From positions 682,001-746,000 of the forward strand of contig JACJIB010000003.1 of NCBI GenBank assembly GCA_014138645.1: a DNA stretch of 64,000 nt, in the 5' to 3' direction. The notes beneath the pieces were generated by a model. It did not search any database, had not been told where the DNA came from, and saw only the letters and a list, made by a program, of their open reading frames with translations. The position numbers were made by a program, and so were the translations under genes. Below are positions 52,932 through 62,072 of the stretch, one piece after another (within the stretch, counting starts at the first letter, position 1; every line of letters starts with the position of its first letter). Origin of the DNA: Methylorubrum thiocyanatum. GTDB taxonomy: Bacteria > Pseudomonadota > Alphaproteobacteria > Rhizobiales > Beijerinckiaceae.

Positions 52932-54368
52932 GTGAGCTGGCCTGCCGCGCTCCTCTGGGTTCTGATCTTCGCGGCGGCCGCCTCGAACGGACCGGGCCTG
53001 CTCTACCTGTTGATGGCCTGCGGCGCGTTCGGCTCGCTGCAGATGCTGCCGGGAAGCGGCGGCGCGAATCTGCTGCCTCAGTCGGCCTGCGCCGCCGTCT
53101 TCATCGGCAAGGTGCTGATCCAGCGCGGCAACGTCCTGCGCGCCGTCGAGGCCGGCCTCGATCCGCAGCGCCTCGCCCTGTTCTCGGCCTTCCTCGTCTA
53201 CGCCCTCTTCGGCGCCGTGGTGCTGCCGCGGGTGTTCTCCGGAATGATCGAGGTGGTGCCGGTCTCCGCCTTCCGGTTCGGCACGGACATCCTGAAGCCG
53301 GGGGCGGGCAACATCACCCAGTCCGGCTACATGATGCTGTCCTACGCCACGGCCCTGTCCTTCACGGTCATCGGCCAGACGGAGGCGATGCGCGCGCATT
53401 ACCGGCGCGCGCTGCTCTATGGGGCCTGCACGCTCGTCGCCACCGGCCTCGTCGACCTGATCACCTTCACCCTCAACATCGGCGCCGTCCTCGAACCGTT
53501 CCGCACCGCGACCTACGCGCTCCTGACGGATGTCGAGGCCGAGGGCGCCAAGCGCGTGGTCGGCCTGATGCCGGAAGCCTCCAGCTACGGCACGGCCTGT
53601 GTCGGCCTCGCGGCGGCGCTCGTCTTCAACCGCCCCCTCTACAGCCCGGGCAACGAGCAGCGTCTGGTGATCGTCGCGATCGGCGCCCTGGTGCTGATGA
53701 CCATGCTCTCGACCTCGTCGACCGCCTATGTCGGCCTCGCCGTGTTCGGCCTGATCTACGGCCTCGATCTTCTCGTGCGCATGCTGGATGCGGGCAATGC
53801 GCGCCGCGACCAGATCGGTCTGGAAGTCGGCCTCATCGTGTTCGTCGTCTTCGCAGTGTTCGCGGCCTTCGTGATCAAGCCGGCGCTGTTCGATCCGATC
53901 GTCGCGATGGTCGACAAGATGGTCTTCCAGAAGTCCAGCTCGGCCTCCTACGTCGAGCGCAGCCTGTGGAACCGGGTCGGCTGGCACGCCTTCCTCGATT
54001 CCGGCGGCCTCGGCGTCGGGCTCGGCTCGGTCCGCGTCTCGAACTGGGCGATCTCGATCCTCGGCAGCACCGGCATCTTCGGTGCGCTGATGATGTTCGG
54101 CTTCATCGCGCAGCAGCTCGTGGCCGTCCCACGGAACGCCTCGCGCGAGGTGGTTGTGTTCGCCACCGTCACGAAGCTCGGGCTGGTGCCGGTTCTGGTG
54201 ATGTACCAGCTCTCCGGCACCATTCCCGATATCGGGATCGCCGCCTCCGCGGCGCTCGGCATGATTGCGGCCACCCACGCACCGTCCGCCCGGCGGCGGG
54301 CCGTCCCTCCGCCGTCGCTCGCCGGCCGGTCCGCGCCGGTCGGCGCTCCCTCGGGGTTCCGGTCGTGA
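52932..54368 (+). CDS. Polysaccharide polymerase-like membrane protein (Wzy/ExoQ type)
   Basis: A 478-residue inner-membrane protein with at least ten helices. A large loop is followed by the C-terminal region with SSSASYVERSLWNRVGWHAFLDSGGLGVGLGSVRVSN, which resembles the RxxxW/GxGxG regions of O-antigen polymerases. Start is GTG 52932, 9 bases behind the export gene. Wzy-type proteins are poorly conserved, so the function is inferred mainly from topology, size and cluster position. The last 30 residues are Pro/Arg-rich and cytoplasmic. Confidence 0.75.
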   Translation: MSWPAALLWVLIFAAAASNGPGLLYLLMACGAFGSLQMLPGSGGANLLPQSACAAVFIGKVLIQRGNVLRAVEAGLDPQRLALFSAFLVYALFGAVVLPRVFSGMIEVVPVSAFRFGTDILKPGAGNITQSGYMMLSYATALSFTVIGQTEAMRAHYRRALLYGACTLVATGLVDLITFTLNIGAVLEPFRTATYALLTDVEAEGAKRVVGLMPEASSYGTACVGLAAALVFNRPLYSPGNEQRLVIVAIGALVLMTMLSTSSTAYVGLAVFGLIYGLDLLVRMLDAGNARRDQIGLEVGLIVFVVFAVFAAFVIKPALFDPIVAMVDKMVFQKSSSASYVERSLWNRVGWHAFLDSGGLGVGLGSVRVSNWAISILGSTGIFGALMMFGFIAQQLVAVPRNASREVVVFATVTKLGLVPVLVMYQLSGTIPDIGIAASAALGMIAATHAPSARRRAVPPPSLAGRSAPVGAPSGFRS

Positions 54369-54671
54369 GCGCGATCGCGGCCCGCGGCGGGGCCGGCCCG
54401 ACCGACGTTCGGAGCGGTGCACCCGTGGGCCGGACGCGGCCGATGCCGGGACGGACCCGGCACCGGGCGCAGGGCCTGATCGATCACGCCCCTGCGCTCG
54501 GTCCAAAGGACCGATCACACGAAGTTGTCATCCCCGGCGGAGCGGATCGGCCTAAACCGGATGAGGCTGGCTCTTCGGCAGGATGGCCGAGGCGATCCGG
54601 TCGGAGACGGCACGCCGACTTCGTCCCGCGTGTCGAGGCCTCCGCTTCCTTGTTCAGTCGGCGAGGGGCCG

Positions 54672-55802
54672 ATGTATCGTGGCGATGTCCATCTTCTTAC
54701 CCGCGATCCGCCCCTGACGCGCGCGGAGGCTGCCTCCGAAACCGCGGCCTTCACGATCAACGGGCGCTTCTATGCCCAGCCCGTGACCGGGGTGCAGCGC
54801 TATGCCCGGGAGATCGTCACCGAACTCGACGGCCTGTTGAGCCGACAGGGGGCTCGGGCCCGGATGATCCTGCCGCCGGCGGCCGCGCCTCCGCCGGTTC
54901 TCGCAGCGATCCGGCCGCGTCGCGCGGGCGGTGCCGCGGGGCATCTCTGGGAACAGGCGGTCCTGCCGTTCCGGTTGCAGGCACCGCTGCTCAACCTGTG
55001 CAACACCGGCCCGCTGTCGATGCGCCGGCAGGTCGTGTGCATGCACGACACGAACGTGTTCGACGAGCCGGAGAGCTACAGCCCCGCCTTCCGTGCGCTG
55101 TACCGGGTGCTGCTGCCGGGCCTCGTGAAGCGCGGGGCGGTGATCACCTCGGTCTCGCACTTCTCCGCCCGCCAGCTCGCCCAGCGTCTGGGGATCGCGC
55201 CGCAGGCGATCACGATCATGTACAACGGGCGCGAGCACGTGTTCCGCTGGAACGCGGCGGCGTCCGGCCTGCCGGCTCGCCTGAGCGGAATCCGACCCTT
55301 CGTCCTGCTGCTCGGAAGCCGCGCCCGGCACAAGAACGCCGCCTTCATCCTGCGGCAGGCGGAGGCGCTCGACGCGCTGGGCATCGACCTCATCGTGGCG
55401 GGCGGATCGGCGGCGATCTTCTCGCGGACGGAATCCGTCAGGGCGAGCAACATCCGCGGCCTCGGCTTCGTCACGGACGACGACCTCGCCTGGCTCTACG
55501 CCCACGCCCTCTGCCTCGCCTTTCCCTCGCGCTCCGAGGGCTTCGGCCTGCCCCTTCTCGAGGCGATGACGCTCGGCTGCCCGGTGGTCGCCTCGGACCA
55601 ATCTTGCCTGCCGGAGATCTGCGGCGAGGCCGGCCTGCTGGCGGGGCCGGACGATGCGCCGGCCTGGCAGGCGCATTTCCGCAACCTCATCGCGTCGCCG
55701 GACCTCCGGGCCGACCTGCGCGGACGCGGGCTCGAGCGCGCGAAAGCCTTCTCCTGGCGCGATTCGGCGCAGGGCTATCTCGACCTGCTCCGCCGCCTCT
55801 AG
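54672..55802 (+). CDS. Glycosyltransferase family 4
   Basis: A 376-residue GT-B-fold enzyme. FTINGRFYAQPVTGVQRYAREIV opens it. PFVLLLGSRARHKNAAFIL marks the donor-domain start, and LAFPSRSEGFGLPLLEAMTLGCPVVASD carries the EX7E motif. It resembles mannosyl- and glucosyltransferases of exopolysaccharide clusters. ATG 54672 has GAGGGG upstream; the frame continues upstream to 54525 but the start motif begins after this Met. Confidence 0.9.
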   Translation: MYRGDVHLLTRDPPLTRAEAASETAAFTINGRFYAQPVTGVQRYAREIVTELDGLLSRQGARARMILPPAAAPPPVLAAIRPRRAGGAAGHLWEQAVLPFRLQAPLLNLCNTGPLSMRRQVVCMHDTNVFDEPESYSPAFRALYRVLLPGLVKRGAVITSVSHFSARQLAQRLGIAPQAITIMYNGREHVFRWNAAASGLPARLSGIRPFVLLLGSRARHKNAAFILRQAEALDALGIDLIVAGGSAAIFSRTESVRASNIRGLGFVTDDDLAWLYAHALCLAFPSRSEGFGLPLLEAMTLGCPVVASDQSCLPEICGEAGLLAGPDDAPAWQAHFRNLIASPDLRADLRGRGLERAKAFSWRDSAQGYLDLLRRL

Positions 55803-55920
55803 CGCCGCGCCCGATCGCAGCCCGGTCCGGAGCCGCGCTCGGCGCGGCGCGGCCGCGCACGCGGATCGCTCCGCCGCAGCGCCGCACCCGATCCTTCCCT
55901 GACAGCGAGAGAGGCCAGCG

Positions 55921-56829
55921 GTGACGAGCATGGCGCCCTTCAACATCGCCGAGACGGAACCGGCACGCGTCTGCGTCGGGATCGCGACCCGCGGTCGCCC
56001 GGACCAGCTCGCGGCGATGCTCGACAACCTCGCCGGGCAGACCCTGCCGCCGCAAGCGATCATCGTCTGTTGCTCGGGCCCCGAGGATGTCGGCGCGGTC
56101 GCCGCGCGCGGGGACGTGACGGTGGTCTATGAACAGCCGGGCCTCGCCCGGCAGCGCAACGGCATCCTGCGGGCGCTCCCCGAGGGTACCGACTTCGTCG
56201 TCTTCTTCGACGACGACTTCTATCCCGATTCGCGCTGGATCGAGACCGTGTCGCGGGCCTTCCGGACCGAACCGGATCTGGCCTGCATCACCGGCCACGT
56301 GCTGGCCGACGGCATCCTCGGGCCCGGGCTCACGCGCGAGGCGGCGCTGGCCTGCATCGCCGCCCACGACCCGGCCGCGGACGACTGGGTGATCGAGGGC
56401 TACAGCCCGTATGGCTGCAACATGGCCTTCCGCTGCGAGACCATCGCGGGACTGCGCTTCGACGAGCGGCTCGTGCTCTACGGATGGCTGGAGGACCGCG
56501 ATTTCGGCACCCGGGTCGCGCAGCGGGGCGGACGGCTGATCAAGCTCGGCACGGCGACCGGCGTCCATCTCGGCGTCAAGGGCGGCCGCGTCTCCGGACG
56601 CAAGCTCGGCTACTCCCAGGTGATGAACCCGGTCTACATGCACCGGAAGAGCACGATGACCACCGCGCAGCTGATCCGCCAGATCGCGCGCAACGTCGCT
56701 TCCAATCTCGTCAAGTCGGCCCGGCCCGAGCCCTACGTGGACCGTCGCGGTCGCCTCGTCGGAAATCTCATCGCCGCGCTCGACCTGCTGCGCCTGCGCC
56801 TGACGCCGGAACGGGCTGCCTCCCTATGA
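55921..56829 (+). CDS. Glycosyltransferase family 2
   Basis: A 302-residue inverting GT-A enzyme. VCVGIATRGRPDQLAAMLDNL is the start; VVFFDDDFYPDSRWIETV contains the DxD donor motif; NMAFRCETIAGLRFDERLVLYGWLEDRDFGTRVAQ is the acceptor-base region with the conserved Glu-Asp. Start is GTG 55921 (ATG 55930 alternative). Its stop overlaps the next gene by ATGA. Confidence 0.9.
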   Translation: MTSMAPFNIAETEPARVCVGIATRGRPDQLAAMLDNLAGQTLPPQAIIVCCSGPEDVGAVAARGDVTVVYEQPGLARQRNGILRALPEGTDFVVFFDDDFYPDSRWIETVSRAFRTEPDLACITGHVLADGILGPGLTREAALACIAAHDPAADDWVIEGYSPYGCNMAFRCETIAGLRFDERLVLYGWLEDRDFGTRVAQRGGRLIKLGTATGVHLGVKGGRVSGRKLGYSQVMNPVYMHRKSTMTTAQLIRQIARNVASNLVKSARPEPYVDRRGRLVGNLIAALDLLRLRLTPERAASL

Positions 56830-58517
56830 ACTACAGCTCCATGATCGTCCGCCCGGACGATCCGCATGACGGCCCGCGTCCCGGGTTCGAAGCGGCGGAT
56901 CCGGGCCCGCTCGGGCACGATCCCGAGACGACGCTGATCGGCGACCTGATCGCGGCCGTCCGGCGGCAGGCCCTGGCCCTCGCGCTGTGGGTCCTGCTCT
57001 GTACGGCCGCCGGCGTCGCCTACGTGCTGATCGCCCAGCCCGAATTCGTGGCGGCGGCCCAGATCGCGCTCGAACCGCGGGTGCGCCTGCCGCCGGGCGC
57101 CGACGCGGCGGCGGCCGCCGCCGCCACGGCTCCGACCCTCGACAGCGCCCAGGCGGAGAGCCAGGTGCAGGTCATCCGCTCGGCGCGCAACCTGCGCTAC
57201 GTGTTCGACACCCTCGGTCTCGACAAGGATCCGGCCTACGCGGCCAAGGGACCGGGCCTCGTGAGCCGGACCCTCGCCCGGGTCTCGGGCCTGCTTCCCT
57301 TCCTGGCCGCGCCGCCCCTCTCGCCGGAGGAGGAGGCGATGCGCGCCCGCGAAATCGCCTTCCAGAACTTCTCCGACCGGATCCAGGTCAAGCGGCTCGG
57401 GCAGTCCTACGTTCTCGAAGTGTCCTTCCGGGGGCTGACGCCGCAGGATGCCGCCCGCCTGACGAACGCGATCGCGGCCGCCTATATCCGAGACCAAGTG
57501 CTCGTCCGCGCCGCCTCGGATCAGCGCGGCAGCGAGTTCCTGCAGGGCCGGATCGCCCTGATCCAGGCCCAGAAGAAAGCCGCCGACGAGGCGGTCGCCA
57601 CGGGCGTGATCACCGACTTCCAGTTCCCGGATTCGGATGCCCGCATCGTCGGCGCGGCCCTGCGACCGCTCGCGGCCGCCTATCCGCAGACCAAGCTGAT
57701 CCTCCTGCTCGGGGCGCTTTTCGGCCTCGTCAGCGGCATCGGCTGCATCGCGGTCCTGCACAGCTTCGACCGCACCGTGCGCTCGCCGGCCCAGATCCGC
57801 CGCATGCTCGGCGTCGACAGCTTCGTCGTCCCGCGCTTCAAGGGCGGGCGCCTGACGGAGACCACCGCCCTCGACCGGCCGGATTCCGACTTCGCGCTCG
57901 CTCTGCGCCGCCTCCGCACCGTCCTCTTCGCCGTGGGCGGCGAGGCCCGCTACATCACGGTCGGCCTCGTCTCATGCCGGAAGGACGAGGGCTGCAGCAC
58001 CCTCAGCGCCAATCTCGCCGGCCTGCTCTCCACATCGAGCGACCGGGTGGTGCTCGTGGATGCCGACCTGCGCGACCCCGAACTCACCCGCCGCTTCGCA
58101 CCGAAAGCGACCGCCGGGCTCGAAAGCCTCGTGCTCTCACCCGTCATCGGCGCGGACCTGCCCGAAGTCGCCCTCGCCGGCACGCTCAGCTTCGTGCCCG
58201 CCGTGGCGGCCGGGCGGACGGCCAACCCCAACGCCTTTCTCGGGGCGCATGCGATGCGCGCCGCGCTGTCGCGGGTCAACGGCAAGCGGGATCTCGTCCT
58301 CGACCTGCCGCCGCTCGATGCCTCCCCCGACGCTCAGGCGATCGGACACATGCTCACCGGCATCGTCCTCGTCGCCAGCCTGAACCGGACGAAGCTCGAC
58401 GAGCTCTCGGATGCGATCCGCGCCCTCCGGTCGACCGATTGCCGCGTCCTGGGGATTGTCCTCAACGATCCGGCGCCATCCCGCAAAGCCAGGAGGCAGG
58501 CCAGTGCATCAGCCTAG
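56826..58517 (+). CDS. Wzc/BY-kinase-type co-polymerase with degenerate kinase domain
   Basis: A 563-residue inner-membrane protein. Wzz-like part: helices LALALWVLLCTAAGVAYVLI and LILLLGALFGLVSGIGCIAVL around a periplasmic segment. Cytoplasmic part from about residue 350 resembles bacterial tyrosine kinases: Walker A' VVLVDADLRDPELTRRF and Walker B LVLDLPPLD are present, but the P-loop reads RKDEGCST (C390) where GKS/T is normal, and there is no C-terminal tyrosine cluster. Catalysis is therefore doubtful; a structural role is likelier. ATGA overlap upstream; the next gene overlaps by 14 bases. Confidence 0.88.
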   Translation: MNYSSMIVRPDDPHDGPRPGFEAADPGPLGHDPETTLIGDLIAAVRRQALALALWVLLCTAAGVAYVLIAQPEFVAAAQIALEPRVRLPPGADAAAAAAATAPTLDSAQAESQVQVIRSARNLRYVFDTLGLDKDPAYAAKGPGLVSRTLARVSGLLPFLAAPPLSPEEEAMRAREIAFQNFSDRIQVKRLGQSYVLEVSFRGLTPQDAARLTNAIAAAYIRDQVLVRAASDQRGSEFLQGRIALIQAQKKAADEAVATGVITDFQFPDSDARIVGAALRPLAAAYPQTKLILLLGALFGLVSGIGCIAVLHSFDRTVRSPAQIRRMLGVDSFVVPRFKGGRLTETTALDRPDSDFALALRRLRTVLFAVGGEARYITVGLVSCRKDEGCSTLSANLAGLLSTSSDRVVLVDADLRDPELTRRFAPKATAGLESLVLSPVIGADLPEVALAGTLSFVPAVAAGRTANPNAFLGAHAMRAALSRVNGKRDLVLDLPPLDASPDAQAIGHMLTGIVLVASLNRTKLDELSDAIRALRSTDCRVLGIVLNDPAPSRKARRQASASA

Positions 58518-59790
58518 TGCGGAGCCGCGAGCGGAGAGCCGGCGGTCTGGCGCGCTGCGCGTCGGCCTGTTCAACGTCAAGTACAGCCCGAACCTCGGCG
58601 ACGGACTGCTCTCGGAATGTATCGAGGCCGAGCTCAAGCGGATCGTGCCCGGGCTTTCCGTCGAGGCCTTCGATCTGGCCGGCCGCACGGACTACGTCGC
58701 GGGCGGGCGCCTGCGCGGCACCGCGCTGAGCCTGCTCCAGAGCAGCCCGACCCCCGTGCGCCACGGCCTCGCCCGCACGCTGCTCGGCCGGTCCTTGAGC
58801 CGTCAGCGCCCGGTCTGGCGCGCCCGGCTGGCGGGCATCGATGCGGCGGTGACCGGCGGCGGCAACCTGTTCAGCGACGCCGACCTCAATTTCCCCCTGA
58901 AGATCGATGCGGCCTGGGGCGAGCTGCGCGCGGCCGGCATCCCGACCGCGGTGTTCGCCGTCGGCGTGGCCGACAACTGGTCCGAGACCGGGGCCGCCCT
59001 GTTCCGGCGCGCGCTCGCGGGCACGCGCATCCTCCATGCCTCGGTGCGCGACGCGCGCTCGGCCGAGATCTGGAACCGGCGGCTCGGCCCCTCCGGCGCG
59101 CCCCGCGCGCAGGTGGTGCACGATCCCGGCCTTCTGGTCGCCCGGCACGTGCCGCAGCTGCGCCGACCCGGCACGACGCCGCGGATCGGCCTCGGCCTCA
59201 CCCATCCGACCACGCTGCGCTACCATTCCGACGAGGCGGCGGTGAGCGAGCGCGATCTGAACGCGTGGTACGCTGCGCTGGTCCGCGGCTGCTTCGCCCG
59301 GGGCTGGACGGTCGACGTCTTCACCAACGGCTCTCCGGAGGACGAGGCCTATCTGCGCCGCCTCCGCACGATCCTGGCCGAGACCGCCCCGGCGCCGGCC
59401 GGCGGCCCGGCCATCACCTTCGCCCCGCGCTTCCGCAACCCGACCGAGCTGGCGGCCTTCGTCTCGGGGCTCGACCTGCTGATGGCCCACCGCCTGCACG
59501 CCAACATCGCGGCCTATTCCTACGGCATCCCGCAGATCGGCTTCACCTGGGACCTCAAGCTCGCGAGCTTCTTCGATCTCGTCGGGCGCAGCGACTATGT
59601 CCGCACCGCGGGCCGCGAGAGGCCCGAGGCCGTGCTGGCGCTGGCCGAGCGCGGCCTGCGCGAGGGCCTCGACCGCCGCCGCCACGCCGCGATCCTCAAC
59701 GAGGCGCGGGCGGACGTGGCCGCCCTCGCCGAGGCCCTGACGACGAGCGTCGAAGCACGGGCCGCGCGGCTGCACGAGGCGCACCCATGA
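58504..59790 (+). CDS. Polysaccharide pyruvyl transferase family protein
   Basis: A 428-residue GT-B-like enzyme predicted to add a ketal-linked pyruvate to a sugar of the exopolysaccharide. LFNVKYSPNLGDGLLSECI is the N-terminal signature; VTGGGNLFSDADLNFP the Gly-rich motif; LLMAHRLHANIAAYSYGIPQIGFTWDLKLASFF the C-terminal signature with the His-Arg-x-His. The GTG at 58504 has AGGAGG upstream and lies within the end of the previous gene. Pyruvylation makes the polymer acidic. Confidence 0.9.
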   Translation: MHQPSAEPRAESRRSGALRVGLFNVKYSPNLGDGLLSECIEAELKRIVPGLSVEAFDLAGRTDYVAGGRLRGTALSLLQSSPTPVRHGLARTLLGRSLSRQRPVWRARLAGIDAAVTGGGNLFSDADLNFPLKIDAAWGELRAAGIPTAVFAVGVADNWSETGAALFRRALAGTRILHASVRDARSAEIWNRRLGPSGAPRAQVVHDPGLLVARHVPQLRRPGTTPRIGLGLTHPTTLRYHSDEAAVSERDLNAWYAALVRGCFARGWTVDVFTNGSPEDEAYLRRLRTILAETAPAPAGGPAITFAPRFRNPTELAAFVSGLDLLMAHRLHANIAAYSYGIPQIGFTWDLKLASFFDLVGRSDYVRTAGRERPEAVLALAERGLREGLDRRRHAAILNEARADVAALAEALTTSVEARAARLHEAHP

Positions 59791-61082
59791 GCGGCTCTCC
59801 CGCAACCGCCGACATCACGCGCGAGGCCGTCCCGGGACCCGCGCCGAGCCGCGTCGTCGTGATCAACGACCGCTCCCTCGCCTTCGGAGGCGCCACCGGG
59901 CTCGCCCTGCTGAGCGCGCGCCTGCTGCAAGCGCGCGGCATCCCGGTGACCTATCTCGCCGGCGACGAGGGCGAGAATCCCGCCCTCGCGGAGGCCGGAA
60001 TCCCGGTCCATGCCCTCGGAGGCAAGCGGCTCCTCGAGGCGGGGGCGCTGGCGAGCCTGCGCCGCGGCCTCTACAACCCGGCCACCCTCGACCTCGTCGG
60101 CGACCTGATCCGCCGCCACGACGATCCCGGCACGGTCTACCATCTCCACACCTGGAGCCAGATCCTGTCGCCCGCGGTGTTCCGCGCCCTCGAACCGGTG
60201 CGCGAGCGGCTGTTCGTGAGCGCGCACGACTTCTTCCTCACCTGCCCGAACGGGGCCTACGCCCTGTTCCGGCAGGGCCGGACCTGCCCGCACGTGCCGC
60301 TCGGCCTCGCCTGCCTCGCGACCCAGTGCGACCGCCGCAGCTACGCGCACAAGCTCTGGCGGGTGGCCCGCCAGACGGTCCAGGCTCGCACCCTGCGCTA
60401 CCGGGACGCGGCGCCGCGCGTCCTTGCCATCCACGCGGCGATGCGCCCGCTCCTGGTCCGCGGCGGGGTGCCGGATGCGGCGATCACCACCGTCCCGAAC
60501 CCGATCCATCCCTGGAGCACGACCCGCATCGCGGCCGAGCGCAACCGCGCCTTCGTCTTCGTCGGACGGCTCAACGAGGAGAAGGGCCCCGATCTCGCAG
60601 CGCGGGCCGCGCGGGCGGCGGGGGTGCCGCTGCTGGTGATCGGCGACGGGCCGCTCCTCGAACGGCTGCAGCGGGACCATCCCGAGGTCCGGTTCGCCGG
60701 CCGCCAGCCGGCCGATGCGGTGGCGCGGCTCGTCCGCGACGCCCGCGCGCTGGTCATGCCCTCGCGCTATCCGGAGCCCTATGGCCTCGTGGCCGGCGAG
60801 GCCCTGTGGAGCGGCCTGCCGGTCATCCTGACCGATCAGGCGCTGCTCGCCGCCGATATCGTGATCCGCCAAGCCGGCCTCGCCTGCGATCCCCGCGACG
60901 AGGCGGCGCTGGCCGGGGCCATGGCGCGGCTGGCGGGCGACGACGCGCTGACCGAGCGGATGAGCCGCAACGCCTTCAGCCGCACGGCCGACCTTGGCCA
61001 CAGCACCGAGAGCTGGACCGACGCGCTGCTCGATGCCTACGCCGCCGTCCTAGCGGAGGCGATGCCGGCGCGGGCAGCCTGA
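59787..61082 (+). CDS. Glycosyltransferase family 4 (DxD-free GT-B)
   Basis: A 431-residue enzyme. VVVINDRSLAFGGATGLALLSARLL and VSAHDFFLTCPNGAYALFRQGRTCPH, with several Cys, mark the N-domain; FVFVGRLNEEKGPDLAAR the donor-domain start; LVMPSRYPEPYGLVAGEALWSGLPVI the EX7E-type motif. The HDFF..CPNG pattern with later Cys residues is a known subgroup of GT4. ATG overlaps the previous stop (ATGA). Last gene of the tightly packed run. Confidence 0.9.
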   Translation: MSGSPATADITREAVPGPAPSRVVVINDRSLAFGGATGLALLSARLLQARGIPVTYLAGDEGENPALAEAGIPVHALGGKRLLEAGALASLRRGLYNPATLDLVGDLIRRHDDPGTVYHLHTWSQILSPAVFRALEPVRERLFVSAHDFFLTCPNGAYALFRQGRTCPHVPLGLACLATQCDRRSYAHKLWRVARQTVQARTLRYRDAAPRVLAIHAAMRPLLVRGGVPDAAITTVPNPIHPWSTTRIAAERNRAFVFVGRLNEEKGPDLAARAARAAGVPLLVIGDGPLLERLQRDHPEVRFAGRQPADAVARLVRDARALVMPSRYPEPYGLVAGEALWSGLPVILTDQALLAADIVIRQAGLACDPRDEAALAGAMARLAGDDALTERMSRNAFSRTADLGHSTESWTDALLDAYAAVLAEAMPARAA

Positions 61083-61415
61083 TCGGCCGCGCCGCGTCCG
61101 GCGATCGTCCGACACCCTGGTGGTGCGGGCCCCGTCGACGCGCGGCCAGGACCGTCGGCGGTCCGTATCACGCCCCGCTTCCTTGAAAGCAGGGCCCGAT
61201 CGACGCCAGTCTCTGCTTTCGGCGCGCCAATGCAAGACGGACAGCATTGGGTCATTGCCGCAGAAATCCATCCATTTGAATAGAATATACCCCGTTATTT
61301 CACATTGAAATGATCAAAAGGGAATGCTTTTTGATACAAAGTCATACGGGTTCCGCATTCCGTTTCCATAATGGAACCTGTATCGGCAAGACCCATTCAG
61401 CCGCGAGGCGCGAAT
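61083..61415. other. AT-rich gap with hairpin before the acetyltransferase
   Basis: About 330 bases; the right half is much lower in GC than the cluster. ATACGGGTTCC (61344-61354) and GGAACCTGTAT (61373-61383) form an eleven-base inverted repeat with one mismatch, 32 bases before the ATG at 61416. It likely contains the acetyltransferase promoter; the hairpin may be regulatory. Confidence 0.5.
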
Positions 61416-62012
61416 ATGAAATTTGCCGTTGAATTGATGAGATACTTACTCATTGGTGTGGCGAATATCATTCCCAGGTTTCACACGCTGGACTACATCC
61501 GGACTTCGCTCCTCCGCATTGCAGGACTGAAGATCGGCCCAGAGACCCGCATATCCGGAAATCTCGTATTGGAGTTCAGTTTTCGGAAGCCGAGCGTCAA
61601 GAACGTCATCGTCGGCAGCGATAGCTTCATCGGCAATTACTGCAGGATTTCGGCTCTGAAATCGAGAGTATCGATTGGAGATCGGTGCAATATCGGTCCA
61701 GGCGTCTCGATTGATACGGCAGGGCACTGGTTCAATCGGGAAGCGAATAAAAGGAACTCCTACCACAAGCCCGTTGTCATCCGCGACAATGTCTGGGTCG
61801 GCGCCGGATGCATCATCCTGCCGGGCGTCACGATCGGCCAGAATTCCATCGTGGCCGCGGGAGCCGTCGTGGCCAAGGACGTCCCCGAGGGGGTGCTGGT
61901 AGGGGGCGTCCCGGCCAGGGTCATCAAAGCACTTCCCGAATTCGGTTCCGGCCCCAGTCTCGCGCCGGCCGATGATGGGCAGGCGGGGCTTCTGGTCAAA
62001 GGCGCCGGCTGA
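61416..62012 (+). CDS. Hexapeptide-repeat acetyltransferase (WbbJ/colanic-acid type)
   Basis: A 198-residue left-handed beta-helix acetyltransferase that probably O-acetylates a sugar of the polysaccharide. Hexapeptide repeats run from residue 55: LKIGPETRISGNLVLEF, NVIVGSDSFIGNYCRISAL, RVSIGDRCNIGPGVSID, and VVIRDNVWVGAGCIILPGVTIGQNSIVAAGAVV. The catalytic-type His is in DTAGHWF. ATG 61416 has GAGGCG upstream. Its GC is lower than its neighbours, and it sits behind an AT-rich gap, suggesting separate acquisition. Confidence 0.88.
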   Translation: MKFAVELMRYLLIGVANIIPRFHTLDYIRTSLLRIAGLKIGPETRISGNLVLEFSFRKPSVKNVIVGSDSFIGNYCRISALKSRVSIGDRCNIGPGVSIDTAGHWFNREANKRNSYHKPVVIRDNVWVGAGCIILPGVTIGQNSIVAAGAVVAKDVPEGVLVGGVPARVIKALPEFGSGPSLAPADDGQAGLLVKGAG

Positions 62013-62072
62013 TGTCGGGCCCTGGACACTTGGCGGAGCCAAATCCCTGGGGCCGCCGCCCCGCCCGCGCCG

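Noticed and set aside
52919..55924. 1001-codon plus-strand frame through the polymerase and glycosyltransferase genes
   Set aside because: Spans two recognised genes in another frame and has Arg/Ala-rich composition.
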